Below the pieces are notes generated by a model. The model saw nothing but the letters and a program-made list of their open reading frames with translations, was not told the origin of the DNA and ran no database searches. This document shows positions 1 through 8,891 of a stretch of DNA of 64,000 nt, one piece after another. Both the position numbers and the translations under genes were made by a program. The number at the start of each line of letters is the position of its first letter. Position 1 is the first letter of the stretch. The stretch lies in assembly GCF_903815225.1 (NCBI RefSeq), contig NZ_LR813084.1, positions 5,728,001 to 5,792,000 on the forward strand, written 5' to 3'. The stretch comes from Delftia tsuruhatensis. GTDB lineage: Bacteria > Pseudomonadota > Gammaproteobacteria > Burkholderiales > Burkholderiaceae_C.

Positions 1-995
1 GCGCCCTCGCCTGCCGCGTCGGCCAGCGCGGTCTGCAGCAGCGTGGGTGCACCGCCAAAGCTCAGGCCCCAGGCCGCAACCCCGATCAGAACAGCAACGG
101 CCGACTGCCCGGCCAGGCCCAGCACCAACGCAGACACGGCGAACAAGGCCAGGCTCACCACGGTGAGTGCGCGCAGCCAGCGGTCCACCAGCAGGCCCGT
201 GAGCCAGATGCCGGCAATGGCCGCAAGGCCGAACAGCAGCAGCACCCCATCCACCCTTTGCCCCAGCCCCGCCGAAGCCAGGAAGGGAGCGATGAAGGTG
301 TAGAGCATGTTGTGGGCCAGCATCCAGCCGAACAGCGCCAGCAGCACGGGGCGCACGCCGGGCATGCGCAGGATGCGCGCCACGGGCTGGCGTTGGTGCG
401 TCGTCTGCCCGGCGTAATCCGGCACGCCCAGCCGCACCCAGGCCAGCAGCAGCAGGCACAGCGCCGACAGCGCCCAGAACACGCCGCGCCAGTCGAACAG
501 GCTGCCCAGCCAGGCGCCCAGCGGCACGCCGGCCGCCAGGGCCAACGGCTGGCCCACGCCCGCCACGGCCAGTGCACGCCCCTGCAGATGCGGCGGCACC
601 ATGCGCCGCGCATAGCCGGCCACCAGCCCCCAGATCACGCCGGCAGCCATGCCTGCGGCAAAGCGGGCGACCAGGGTCAGGCCGTAGTGGCCGGACAGCG
701 CGGTGAGGCTGTTGAACAGCAGCAGCCCACCCACCGCCGCCATGAACAGCGGACGGCGTCTGAGCCCGCGCGTGGCGGCCACGACGGGAATGGCGGCCAG
801 CACCGAACCCAGCGCGTACAGCGTGACCATCTGGCCGGCCATGGCCTCGGACACTGCCAGCCCCGTGCCGATCTGCGGCAGCAGGCCGGCCGGCAGGGTC
901 TCGGTCATGATGGCCAGAAAGCCTGCCATCGCCAGGGCCAGCAGCCTGCCCAGCGGCAGGCCTGTGTCGAAGGAGGTGTCCATGGACGAATTCAT
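1..995 (-). CDS. MFS transporter, DHA1/AraJ-like (3' end outside window)
   Basis: Predicted inner-membrane major facilitator that would export a small molecule using the proton gradient. The frame opens with ATG at 995 and stays open to the window edge, so about 331 N-terminal residues are seen and the C-terminus is missing. It shows serial hydrophobic helices. An early MTETLPAGLLPQ segment and a late FGGAPTLLQTALADAAG segment are both typical of the arabinose-efflux-like (YdhP/AraJ) branch. The start lies 22 bases after the stop of the dehydrogenase-like gene on the same strand, so the two are probably co-transcribed from the promoter carrying the palindrome at 1959. The substrate cannot be read from sequence. 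Confidence 0.85.
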   Translation of the reverse strand, partial: MNSSMDTSFDTGLPLGRLLALAMAGFLAIMTETLPAGLLPQIGTGLAVSEAMAGQMVTLYALGSVLAAIPVVAATRGLRRRPLFMAAVGGLLLFNSLTALSGHYGLTLVARFAAGMAAGVIWGLVAGYARRMVPPHLQGRALAVAGVGQPLALAAGVPLGAWLGSLFDWRGVFWALSALCLLLLAWVRLGVPDYAGQTTHQRQPVARILRMPGVRPVLLALFGWMLAHNMLYTFIAPFLASAGLGQRVDGVLLLFGLAAIAGIWLTGLLVDRWLRALTVVSLALFAVSALVLGLAGQSAVAVLIGVAAWGLSFGGAPTLLQTALADAAGEG

Positions 996-1017
996 TGCCT
1001 TGTCCTTGCTGCGCATC

Positions 1018-1902
1018 TCAGGCATGGGAGGCTGGATGGGATGCCAGGTGCGATGCCGCCATGTCCTTGTCGCCATGCCCGGCGGCCAGCGCGCGCTCGA
1101 AGCGGCGCAGCCCGGCCTGTGCGCCATCCAGCAGCAGGCCTGCGCCGGCGGCGGCATCGGCCACCAGTTGCGCGTCCTTGACGGCATTGGCCACGGTGAA
1201 GCTGGCGTCGTAGCGGCCTGACAGCATGGCCGCGGCCTTGGCCTGGAAGAAGCCGCTGTCCATGGGCCCGCCCGTGACGGCATCGACCACCAGGGCCGGT
1301 TCTATGTCCAGCCCCTTGGCCAGCGCCAGGCTTTCGGCCAGGCCATGCGTGAGTGCGAAGGCCCAGTGGTTGAGCGCCAGCTTGAGCCGGCTGGCGGCGC
1401 CTGCCTGCTGCGCAATCCACAGGCTGCGCTGGCCAATGGCATCGAACACCGGCTGCACCTCGCCGCGCTGCGCCAGCGGGCCTGCGGCCAGGATGACCAG
1501 CTGGCCCTGCTCGGCCGGCTGGCGCGTGCCCTGCACGGGGCAGTCGTAGAACACCAGGCCCTGCTGTTCTGCGAACTGCGCCAGCGGCGCGATGGCGTCC
1601 ACACCCACCGTGCTCAGCTGCAGCCACAGCGTGCCGGGCTGCAGCGCAGGCGCGGCGGCCTGCATGGCCTGCAGCACGGCCGGCCCGTCCTTGAGCACGG
1701 TGACGACGATGCGGGCGCCACGCACGGCGTCGGCTGCATCGCCACAGGCCTGAACGCCATCGGCCGCAAGGGCCTGGGCCTTGGCGGTCGTCCGGTTCCA
1801 GGCGCGGACGGTGAAGCCCTTGCGTTGCAGGTTACGGGCGACGGGCGCGCCGATCAGGCCGGTGCCGAGCACGGCAATGGTGATTTGAAGGTTTGAATGC
1901 AT
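1018..1902 (-). CDS. NAD(P)-dependent beta-hydroxyacid dehydrogenase family protein
   Basis: A 294-residue member of the 3-hydroxyisobutyrate/6-phosphogluconate dehydrogenase superfamily, a cytoplasmic family oxidising 3-hydroxy acids or reducing the matching semialdehydes or imines. Visible are the Rossmann GxGxxG (residues 13-18), the substrate loop DCPVQGTRQPAEQG (120-133), and the catalytic Lys174 and Asn178 in the usual K-x3-N spacing. The C-terminus has a short His-rich tail. ATG at 1902 is chosen because GGAG lies upstream and the Rossmann strand starts about ten residues later; the open frame extends further upstream without protein-like content. It is followed by the MFS gene in an apparent operon under the adjacent TetR. 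The substrate is unknown; an imine-reductase-like activity is also possible. Confidence 0.85.
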   Translation of the reverse strand: MHSNLQITIAVLGTGLIGAPVARNLQRKGFTVRAWNRTTAKAQALAADGVQACGDAADAVRGARIVVTVLKDGPAVLQAMQAAAPALQPGTLWLQLSTVGVDAIAPLAQFAEQQGLVFYDCPVQGTRQPAEQGQLVILAAGPLAQRGEVQPVFDAIGQRSLWIAQQAGAASRLKLALNHWAFALTHGLAESLALAKGLDIEPALVVDAVTGGPMDSGFFQAKAAAMLSGRYDASFTVANAVKDAQLVADAAAGAGLLLDGAQAGLRRFERALAAGHGDKDMAASHLASHPASHA

Positions 1903-1958
1903 GGAAACTCCAGGGTGATGAGAGTGAAACAGACACGGAAAACAGAAATCCGGATTAC

Positions 1959-1974
1959 TGGAACGATCATTCCA
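1959..1974. promoter_or_regulatory. Predicted TetR operator, copy 1
   Basis: TGGAACGATCATTCCA, a near-perfect 16-bp palindrome, lies 57 bases upstream of the dehydrogenase start. The identical 16-mer recurs at 2643-2658, upstream of the TetR gene. Two identical palindromes flanking a TetR gene are the usual arrangement for autoregulation plus control of a neighbouring efflux/enzyme operon. That the TetR protein binds them is inferred. Confidence 0.7.
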
Positions 1975-2036
1975 ATTCAAGGAAAATAAAACCCCGCAAC
2001 GGCACGACATGCGCGCGGCGGGTGACGGGTGGCCGG

Positions 2037-2627
2037 CTACTGCGCCTGCAGCGCCATGTCGACCACGTCGACCACATCCATCAGGCACTGGCGGCGCTGC
2101 GCCGCGCTGCTGCCCTTGCCCAGCACGCGCAGGCCCTGAATGGTGTTGACGATGAAGCGCGCCAGGGCGCGCGGCTTTTTGCTGTCGGTGATGTCGCCTT
2201 CCTGCTGGCCGCGCAGGATGAGCTTTTCCAGCGCCTTTTGCAGGCGCTGGAAGTTGCCGGCCACCCTCTCGGCCACGGCCTCGTCATGGCCGGCCAGCTC
2301 CAGCGCGGCATTGGCGACCAGGCAGCCACGGCGCCCGGCATCGCTCAATTCGTCCTGCACGATGCGCAGCAGCAGCTGCCGTACCAGGTCCCGGGCGCGT
2401 CCCGGGCCGGACAGCAGTTCCACGTTGGAGGTGGTCACGGCTTCATAGCGGCGCAGCGCATGCTGGAACAGCCCCTGCTTGTTCTCGAAAGTGCCGTACA
2501 GGCTGCTGCGCGACAGGCCCGTGCCATCCACCAGGTCCTGCACCGAGGTCGCGGCATAGCCGCGCTGCCAGAAGACCCGCATGGCGGCATCGGCGATCTC
2601 GTCGGGGTCGAAGTCCTTGGTTCGCAT
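2037..2627 (-). CDS. TetR/AcrR family transcriptional regulator
   Basis: A 196-residue TetR-type repressor. The N-terminal helix-turn-helix spans about residues 28-47 (TSVQDLVDGTGLSRSSLYGTF), followed by the typical FENKQGLFQHAL helix; the rest is an all-helical ligand/dimer domain. It lies just upstream of, and on the same strand as, the dehydrogenase/MFS operon. It has its own palindrome at 2643-2658, 16 bases before its start, and a second copy stands before the operon. The expected behaviour is repression of itself and of the operon until an inducer binds. The inducer is not known. Confidence 0.9.
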   Translation of the reverse strand: MRTKDFDPDEIADAAMRVFWQRGYAATSVQDLVDGTGLSRSSLYGTFENKQGLFQHALRRYEAVTTSNVELLSGPGRARDLVRQLLLRIVQDELSDAGRRGCLVANAALELAGHDEAVAERVAGNFQRLQKALEKLILRGQQEGDITDSKKPRALARFIVNTIQGLRVLGKGSSAAQRRQCLMDVVDVVDMALQAQ

Positions 2628-2634
2628 GGCGACT

Positions 2635-2665
2635 CATTGAATTGGAACGATCATTCCATTCAATG
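2635..2665. promoter_or_regulatory. Predicted TetR operator, copy 2 (extended palindrome)
   Basis: The core TGGAACGATCATTCCA (2643-2658) is identical to the copy at 1959. Here it is framed by CATTGAA (2635-2641) and its complement TTCAATG (2659-2665), making a 31-base near-palindrome immediately before the TetR gene. The flanks are not kept at copy 1, so the 16-bp core is the likely recognition element. Confidence 0.7.
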
Positions 2666-2882
2666 TAGACCGGCGTTCCCGGCATGTCAATGCATCCGCG
2701 CAAAGGCCTTCATCCACAGGGAATTTCCAGGTCCGCCTTCACACGGCACGGCGCGACGAGGGGCTTGAGCCATTCGACGTCGAGGTTCTCTGCGCCAGGG
2801 TGGCGGGGGTGGAGCCGAGGACGGCCAGGGCCGGGGCACCTCGGCGCCCGTTCCTGCACAGGAGCATGGGCCCTGCAGCCGG

Positions 2883-4562
2883 CTACTTGCTGTCCCGCAG
2901 CTCGCGGCGCAGGATCTTGCCGACCGGCGTCTTGGGTAGCTCGGTGCGGAACTCGATCACGCGGGGCCGCTTGTAGCCCGTGAGGTTTTCGTGGCAGAAG
3001 TCGCGCACGGCCTGCTCGGTCAGGCTGTCGTCCTTGCGCACGATGACCAGCTTGACGGCCTCGCCGGTCTTCTCGTCGGGCACGCCGACCACGGCGCATT
3101 CGAGCACGCCGGGGCAGTTGGAGACCACATCCTCGACCTCGTTGGGATAGACGTTGAAGCCGCTGACCAGGACCATGTCCTTCTTGCGGTCCACGATCCT
3201 GAAGAAGCCGCGCTCGTCCATGGTGCCGATGTCGCCGGTGCGGAAGTAGCCGTCGGCGGTGAACACCTTGGCGGTCTCGTCGGGACGCTGCCAGTAGGCG
3301 GCCATGACCTGCGGGCCCTTGATCGCCACTTCGCCGCGCTCGCCGGGGCCGGTGACGTCGCGGCCCTCGTCATCGACGAGCTTCATGTACGTGCTGGGCA
3401 GCGGAACACCGATGGTGCCCGAGAACTCCGTGGAGGTGACGGGGTTGCAGCTGGCCGAGGGACTGGTCTCGGACAGGCCGTAGCCCTCGCAGATCGGGCA
3501 GCCCGTCTTTTGCAGCCACAGCTGTGCCACGGCGCTTTGCACGGCCATGCCCCCGCCCACCGAGACTTTCAGGTGCGACCAGTCCACGGTATTGAAATCC
3601 GGGTGGTTGGCCAGGCCGTTGAACAGCGTGCTCACGGCAGGAAAGCTGTGAAAGCGCTGGGTGGACAGCTCCTTGAGCGTGGCCTTGAGGTCGCGCGGGT
3701 TGGGAATGAGGATGGTCTTTCCGCCCGTGCGCATGGACAGCATCATGTTCACCGTGAAGGCAAAGATGTGGTACAGCGGCAGCGCGCAGATGCTGGTGGG
3801 CTGCTCGCCGGCCGGCACCTTGCCCATGGCGGGCTGGTTCCAGGCCTCGGACTGCAGCACGTTGGCGATGATGTTGCTGTGCAGCAGCACCGCGCCCTTG
3901 CTCACGCCCGTGGTGCCGCCCGTGTACTGCAGCAGGGCCATGTCGGTGGCCTGCAGCTGCGGCGCCTGGAACGGCGAGCGCATGCCCTTGGCCAGCGCAT
4001 CGTTGAAGCGCACGGCCCCCGGCAGCGAGAACGGGGGCACCAGCTTCTTGACCTTGCGCACCACGTAGTTGACGATGGCGCCCTTGAGCATGCCCAACTG
4101 GTCGCCCATGGTGCACAGCACCACGTGCTGCACCGGCGTGGCCGCCTTGCAGGCCTGGAAGGTATGGGCGAAGTTCTCGATGATGACGATGGCCTTGGCG
4201 CCCGAGTCCTTGAGTTGGTGCTCCAGCTCGCGCGCCGTATACAGCGGATTGACGTTGACCACCACGAAGCCCGCGCGCAGCACGCCCGCCACGGCCACCG
4301 GATACTGGGGGATGTTGGGCATCATCAGCGCCACGCGGTCGCCGCGCGCCAGGCCCAGGCTCTGCAGATAGGCGGCAAACGCCCGGCTTTGCGCATCCAC
4401 CTGGGCATAGGTCAGCTCCTTGCCCATGAAGGAATAGGCAACGCGGTCCGCATAACGGCTGAAGGCCTCCTCCATCAGGGCCACCAGCGAAGGGTATTGG
4501 GAGGGATCGATGTCGGCGGGCACACCTGCCGGATAGGCACCCAGCCATGGGCGGTCACTCAT
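2883..4562 (-). CDS. fadD: Long-chain fatty-acid--CoA ligase
   Basis: A 559-residue AMP-forming acyl-CoA synthetase that activates fatty acids to acyl-CoA for beta-oxidation or lipid synthesis at the inner membrane. It has the P-loop-like YTGGTTGVSKGA motif (about 213-224), a GYGLSETSP motif, YFRTGDIG with the adenylate-binding Asp, and the C-terminal KTPVGKILRRELR with the catalytic Lys. Full length matches FadD (about 560). AGGAG precedes the ATG. It appears monocistronic, with inverted repeats in the leader that may bind a fatty-acid-responsive repressor. Medium- versus long-chain preference cannot be told from sequence. Confidence 0.92.
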   Translation of the reverse strand: MSDRPWLGAYPAGVPADIDPSQYPSLVALMEEAFSRYADRVAYSFMGKELTYAQVDAQSRAFAAYLQSLGLARGDRVALMMPNIPQYPVAVAGVLRAGFVVVNVNPLYTARELEHQLKDSGAKAIVIIENFAHTFQACKAATPVQHVVLCTMGDQLGMLKGAIVNYVVRKVKKLVPPFSLPGAVRFNDALAKGMRSPFQAPQLQATDMALLQYTGGTTGVSKGAVLLHSNIIANVLQSEAWNQPAMGKVPAGEQPTSICALPLYHIFAFTVNMMLSMRTGGKTILIPNPRDLKATLKELSTQRFHSFPAVSTLFNGLANHPDFNTVDWSHLKVSVGGGMAVQSAVAQLWLQKTGCPICEGYGLSETSPSASCNPVTSTEFSGTIGVPLPSTYMKLVDDEGRDVTGPGERGEVAIKGPQVMAAYWQRPDETAKVFTADGYFRTGDIGTMDERGFFRIVDRKKDMVLVSGFNVYPNEVEDVVSNCPGVLECAVVGVPDEKTGEAVKLVIVRKDDSLTEQAVRDFCHENLTGYKRPRVIEFRTELPKTPVGKILRRELRDSK

Positions 4563-4582
4563 GCTGCTCGTCTCCTGGTTAT

Positions 4583-4657
4583 CTCGATAGAACGTGCATT
4601 CTCATAAAAAGCACGATCGTTCGATACTGTGATAACCCTAGTATTACCCCTAGGGTT
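4583..4657. promoter_or_regulatory. fadD upstream inverted repeats
   Basis: The 134-base region before fadD has a perfect 8-bp inverted repeat, AACCCTAG (4634-4641) and CTAGGGTT (4650-4657). It also has GCACGATCGTTC at 4611-4622, containing the ACGATCGT palindrome, with a related AACGTGC at 4590-4596. Operators of the GAAC...GTTC type are known for fatty-acid-responsive TetR regulators (PsrA/FadR-like). Which protein binds here is inference. No convincing -35/-10 pair was fixed. Confidence 0.35.
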
Positions 4658-4696
4658 CACATTGCACTGCTCCAGGTCAAAACTCGCCGGCCGAGT

Positions 4697-5518
4697 TCAG
4701 TCCCAGTCTGGTGCCAGCCCATCGGGGCTCACCTGGCGGTCGCCGCGTTCCAGCGCGGCGATGCGCTGCATGTCTTCGGCGCCCAGCACCAGCTGGCGGC
4801 TGTCCAGGTTGGCCTGCAGGTGGGCGCGCTGGGTGGACGAGGGGATGACGGCATAGCCCATGGCCATGGCCCAGGCCAGCGCCACCTGGGCGGGCGTGGC
4901 GCCATGGGCGGTGGCGATGTCGGCCAGCACGGGATCGGCCAGCAGCTTGCCGTAGCCCAGCGTCATGTACGAGGTGGTGTGAATGCCCTGCTGGCGTGCG
5001 AAGTCGGTGACGGCACGGTTTTGCAGATAGGGGCTCAGTTCGATCTGGTTGGTGGCGATGTTCGCGGCGCCCACGGCGGCAATGGATTGCTGCAGCAGCG
5101 CGATGTTGAAGTTGGACACGCCGATGTGGCGCGTCAGCCCCTGCTCCCTGGCGCGCATGAGCGCGCCCAGGCTGTCCTCCAGCGGCACGCTGCGCGAGGG
5201 CCAGTGGATCAGGGTCAGCTCCACATGGTCGGTGCGCAGGGCTTCCAGGCTGCGTTCCAGGCTGGGGATCAGCGCGTCGGCAGACAGGTTCTCGGTCCAG
5301 ATCTTGGTGGTGAGGAACAACTGATCGCGCGGCACGGCGCTGGCGGCGATGGCGGCACCCACATCGGCCTCGTTGCCGTAGATCTGGGCGGTGTCGATGG
5401 CACGGTAGCCCACCTCCAGGGCCTGGCCCACGGAGTGGCGCACCACCTCGTCCTTGAGGCGGAAGGTGCCCAGGCCGAACGCGGGCACCACGGAAGCGGG
5501 AGAGGAAGTCGATGTCAT
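4697..5518 (-). CDS. dkgB: Aldo/keto reductase, 2,5-diketo-D-gluconate reductase B-like
   Basis: A 273-residue NADPH-dependent aldo/keto reductase (TIM barrel, cytoplasmic) expected to reduce ketoaldehydes such as methylglyoxal or diketogluconate. The catalytic tetrad is visible: Asp42, Tyr47 (DTAQIYGNE), Lys72 (LTTKIW) and His105 (LIHWP). The C-terminal [14 protein letters not shown] segment is the usual cofactor-binding loop. Length matches DkgB (about 267). A LysR gene lies divergently 141 bases away, reproducing the E. coli yafC-dkgB order and suggesting direct control. Substrate assignment rests on family only. Confidence 0.82.
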   Translation of the reverse strand: MTSTSSPASVVPAFGLGTFRLKDEVVRHSVGQALEVGYRAIDTAQIYGNEADVGAAIAASAVPRDQLFLTTKIWTENLSADALIPSLERSLEALRTDHVELTLIHWPSRSVPLEDSLGALMRAREQGLTRHIGVSNFNIALLQQSIAAVGAANIATNQIELSPYLQNRAVTDFARQQGIHTTSYMTLGYGKLLADPVLADIATAHGATPAQVALAWAMAMGYAVIPSSTQRAHLQANLDSRQLVLGAEDMQRIAALERGDRQVSPDGLAPDWD

Positions 5519-5659
5519 GCAGTTCTTTCAAAAAAGCAGAAAGGGCGCGGAACAACGCCCCGAAGACCGCAGTCTGGCGCGTTAACGCTTGCAGATAAAG
5601 CCTGGTATCAGCAGAAAATATTTGACGCTGCAGCAACAATTGCGCCAAGCTGGCGCCCC

Positions 5660-6553
5660 ATGAAAACCACCCTGGACGAGTTGCAGGCCTTTCGCGCCGT
5701 GATCGACTGCGGCAGCATCACGGCTGCGGCCGAGCAGTTGGGACAGACCACCTCGGGCATCAGCCGCAGCCTGTCGCGCCTGGAGAAAAAGCTGGCCACC
5801 ACCTTGGTGCGGCGCACCACGCGCAGCCTGGAGCTGACCGAGGAAGGCGAGCGCTTTCTGGCCCGCACGCGCGAGGTGCTGCAGGCCCTGGACGCGGCCG
5901 AGGAGGAACTGGCCGCGCGGCGCCAGGCGCCGGCCGGGCTGCTGCGCGTCAATGCCGCCTCGCCCTTCATGCTGCATGCCATCGTGCCCCTGGTGGCCGA
6001 GTTCCGCGCCCGCTATCCGCTGATCACGCTGGAGCTGAACACCGATGACCTGCACATCGACCTGCTGGCCCAGCGCACCGACATCGCCATCCGCATCGGC
6101 GAGCTGCGCGACTCCACGCTGCATGCGCGGCTGCTGTGCCACAGCGTGCTGCGCGTGCTGGCCAGCCCCGCCTACCTGCAGGCCCATGGCCCCGTGGCGA
6201 GCGTGGCTGCGCTGGCGCGCCACCAGCGCATCGGCAACAGCCAGGTGCCGGGCCTGAACCACTGGCCGCTGCGCACGCCCGAGGGCGGCGACCGCTGGGA
6301 TGCCGCGCCCCAGCTCACGGCCTCCAGCGGCGAGACCATGCGCCAGCTGGCCCTGGCCGGCCAGGGCGTGGTCTGCCTGGCCGACTTCATGACCGTGCGC
6401 GATCGCGCCCAGGGCGAGCTGGTGCAGGTGCTGGCGCGCGAGACCGTGCAGCAGCGCCAGCCCATCCACGCCGTCTACTACCGCAACACGGCGCTGGCCG
6501 CGCGCATCGCGGCCTTCCTGGACTTTCTCTCAACGCACATGGCGGCTTCCTGA
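5660..6553 (+). CDS. LysR family regulator, YafC-like
   Basis: A 297-residue LysR regulator. The N-terminal winged helix-turn-helix (about residues 18-37: SITAAAEQLGQTTSGISRSLSRL) is followed by the periplasmic-binding-like effector domain. ATG at 5660 is chosen because the HTH begins at the normal distance from it; the frame is open far upstream with no protein-like content. It is divergent from the aldo/keto reductase, and the 141-base shared gap should hold its operator. The effector is unknown. Confidence 0.88.
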   Translation: MKTTLDELQAFRAVIDCGSITAAAEQLGQTTSGISRSLSRLEKKLATTLVRRTTRSLELTEEGERFLARTREVLQALDAAEEELAARRQAPAGLLRVNAASPFMLHAIVPLVAEFRARYPLITLELNTDDLHIDLLAQRTDIAIRIGELRDSTLHARLLCHSVLRVLASPAYLQAHGPVASVAALARHQRIGNSQVPGLNHWPLRTPEGGDRWDAAPQLTASSGETMRQLALAGQGVVCLADFMTVRDRAQGELVQVLARETVQQRQPIHAVYYRNTALAARIAAFLDFLSTHMAAS

Positions 6554-6666
6554 GCCGCGCTGCGCGGGCGGTCCGCGCTTGTGCATGAACGGCGCATGCA
6601 TATGCGATTTGCTTCGTTGCCGCGCGGCAGGCGGCTTTCCAGAATCCAGGGTTCACCGCGGCAGGC

Positions 6667-7908
6667 ATGGGCCGGTTGCGGCCGGAGACTGCCTTGCCCC
6701 ACCTGATCGATAGCTTTGCCGACATGGCGCCCTTCGTGGCCCTGCGGCGCGACCTGCATGCCCACCCCGAACTGGGCTTCGAGGAACACCGGACCTCGGC
6801 CATCGTCGCCGAACGCCTGGCCGCCTGGGGCGTGGAGGTGCACACCGGCCTGGCGGGCACGGGGGTGGTCGGTGTGGTGCATGGCCGGCACGCAGGCACG
6901 CGCACCATCGGCCTGCGCGCCGACCTGGACGCACTGCCGCTGGAAGAAGAAAACCGCTTCGCCCACCGCTCTCAGCACGCGGGCCGCATGCATGCCTGCG
7001 GCCATGACGGCCATACCACCATGCTGCTGGCGGCGGCCTGGCACCTGGCGCGCACGCGCGACTTCGCGGGCACGGTACACCTGATCTTTCAGCCGGCTGA
7101 AGAGATGGGCAAGGCCGGCGCACGCAGGATGATCGACGAAGGCCTGTTCGAGCGCTTTCCCTGCGATGCGGTCTTCGCCCTGCACAACTTCGCGCTGGAC
7201 CGCGTGGGCAGCTTCGCGCTCAACCCGGGCGCGCTCATGGCCTCCAGCAACACCTTCCGCATCGTGCTGCATGGGCAGGGCACGCATGCCTCGCTGCCAC
7301 ACACGGGCACCGACCCCGTGGCCGCCACCATAGACCTGGCCCAGCAGTTGCAGACCCTGGTCGCTCGCCATGTGGATTCGCGCGAACGCGCGCTGCTGGC
7401 GGTCACGCAGATCCAGGGCTCGGACGCGCCCAACGTGATTCCCGACAGCGCCTGGGTGGGCGGCACGGTGCGCACCTTCTCCGTGGCGGCGCTGGACATT
7501 CTCGAAGCCGCCCTGCGCCGCCAGGCCGAGCACACGGCCCTGGCCCATGGCTGCAGGGCCGAGATCCATTTCCGACGCGCCTCGCCGCCCCTGGTCAACC
7601 ACGCGGCCAAGGCCGCCTTCGCTGCCGCCGTGATGCGCGAGATCGCGGGCGAGGACGCCGTGGACACGCAGTTCCCCGGCGTGCTGGCGGCCGAGGACTT
7701 CGCCCACATGCTGCAGGCGCGGCCCGGCTGCTACGCCTTCATCGGCAACGGCCAGGGCGATCACCGCCTGCCCGGCCATGGCGACGGCCCCTGCCTGATC
7801 CACAACCGCTCCTACGACTTCAACGACGACATCCTCGCCACGGGCGCCAGCTACTTCGTGCGGCTGGTGGAGCGGTGGCTTGCCGTCCCCCAGGAAACCT
7901 CCCCATGA
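6667..7908 (+). CDS. M20 family amidohydrolase (hippurate hydrolase/N-acyl amino acid amidase-like)
   Basis: A 413-residue zinc-dependent amidohydrolase of the M20D (HipO/IAA-amino-acid hydrolase) type that would cleave N-acyl amino acids. It shows the metal motif HACGHDGHTT (109-118, with Cys111 and His113), the catalytic pair Glu145-Glu146 in FQPAEE, and the central dimerisation domain. No signal peptide, so cytoplasmic. The ATG at 6667 has no good ribosome site; an internal ATG at 6724 (MAPFVALRRDLHAHPEL) is the main alternative start. Its stop overlaps the start of a Bug receptor (ATGA), so uptake and hydrolysis of one substrate are probably coupled. Confidence 0.85.
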   Translation: MGRLRPETALPHLIDSFADMAPFVALRRDLHAHPELGFEEHRTSAIVAERLAAWGVEVHTGLAGTGVVGVVHGRHAGTRTIGLRADLDALPLEEENRFAHRSQHAGRMHACGHDGHTTMLLAAAWHLARTRDFAGTVHLIFQPAEEMGKAGARRMIDEGLFERFPCDAVFALHNFALDRVGSFALNPGALMASSNTFRIVLHGQGTHASLPHTGTDPVAATIDLAQQLQTLVARHVDSRERALLAVTQIQGSDAPNVIPDSAWVGGTVRTFSVAALDILEAALRRQAEHTALAHGCRAEIHFRRASPPLVNHAAKAAFAAAVMREIAGEDAVDTQFPGVLAAEDFAHMLQARPGCYAFIGNGQGDHRLPGHGDGPCLIHNRSYDFNDDILATGASYFVRLVERWLAVPQETSP

Positions 7909-8879
7909 AAACCCATCACCCTTCTCCCGTCACCCGCCGCGTTCTGCTGGCAGCCACCCTGGCCTTGGGACTGGCACCTGCCGTGCACGCCGAACGCGTG
8001 ATCCGCATCGTCGTGCCCTTCGGCGCAGGCGCCACGCAGGACACGGTGGCACGCACTTTCAGCAATGAACTGGGCCAGGTCCTGGGCGCCAACGTGGTGG
8101 TGGAGAACCGCGCGGGCGCGGGTGGCAGCATGGGCACGGCCCAGGTGGCCAAGTCCGCGCCGGACGGCAACACCCTGGTGCTGGCCGCCGCCAGCCACAA
8201 TCTGGCCGGCCACCTGTACGCAAAGCTGCCCTATGACCCGCTCAAGGACTTCGTGGGCGTGTCCTTCCTGGGCCGAACAGGCTATGTGGTGGGCGTGCCG
8301 GCCGCCTCGGGCGTGCAGACCCTGGGCGAGCTGTTGCAACGCGCCAGGGCCCAGCCCGGCCAACTCAACTATGCGTCGGCCGGCAATGGCAGCGCCTCGC
8401 ACCTGGCATCGGCCTCGCTGGCCGCGCAGGCGGGCATCAAGCTCCAGCACATCCCCATGAAATCCACGGGCGACGCCACGACCGAGCTGCTGGCCGGCCG
8501 CGTACAGCTGGTCACCGGCGCCACCATCGGCATGCTGGCCTTCCAGAAGGACCCGCGCGTGAAGCTGCTGGCCTACTCGGGGCAGCAGCGCTCGCGCTTC
8601 CTGCCCGATCTGCCGACGGTGGCGGAGTCCGGCGTGCCCGGCTATGCCTTCGACTCCTGGCTGGGCCTGCTGGCACCGGCCGGCACGCCGCCCGCCGAAG
8701 TGGAGCGCATCAACGCCGCCGTGCGCAAGGTGCTGGCCGAGCCCGTGGTCCAGGAGCGCCTGGCCCGCGTGGGCGTGGAAGCCGCCACGCTGCCGGCCGC
8801 CGAATTCCAGCGCCTGCTCAAGGACGACTGGGAAGCGTCCGGGCGCATCGTCAAGGCGGCCGACGTGCGCATCGAATAG
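7905..8879 (+). CDS. Bug family tripartite tricarboxylate transporter substrate-binding protein
   Basis: A 324-residue periplasmic solute receptor of the Bug/TctC family. It has a signal peptide (TRRVLLAATLALGLAPAVHA, about 10-29), then the family opening RVIRIVVPFGAGATQD, the VVENRAGAGGSMGT loop and the PTVAESGVPGY motif. ATGA overlap with the M20 gene implies translational coupling. No TctA/TctB membrane genes are nearby, as is common for the many orphan Bug genes of Comamonadaceae. The ligand is presumably the amide or carboxylate handled by the upstream hydrolase. Confidence 0.88.
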   Translation: MKTHHPSPVTRRVLLAATLALGLAPAVHAERVIRIVVPFGAGATQDTVARTFSNELGQVLGANVVVENRAGAGGSMGTAQVAKSAPDGNTLVLAAASHNLAGHLYAKLPYDPLKDFVGVSFLGRTGYVVGVPAASGVQTLGELLQRARAQPGQLNYASAGNGSASHLASASLAAQAGIKLQHIPMKSTGDATTELLAGRVQLVTGATIGMLAFQKDPRVKLLAYSGQQRSRFLPDLPTVAESGVPGYAFDSWLGLLAPAGTPPAEVERINAAVRKVLAEPVVQERLARVGVEAATLPAAEFQRLLKDDWEASGRIVKAADVRIE

Positions 8880-8891
8880 TCCACAAGGCCG

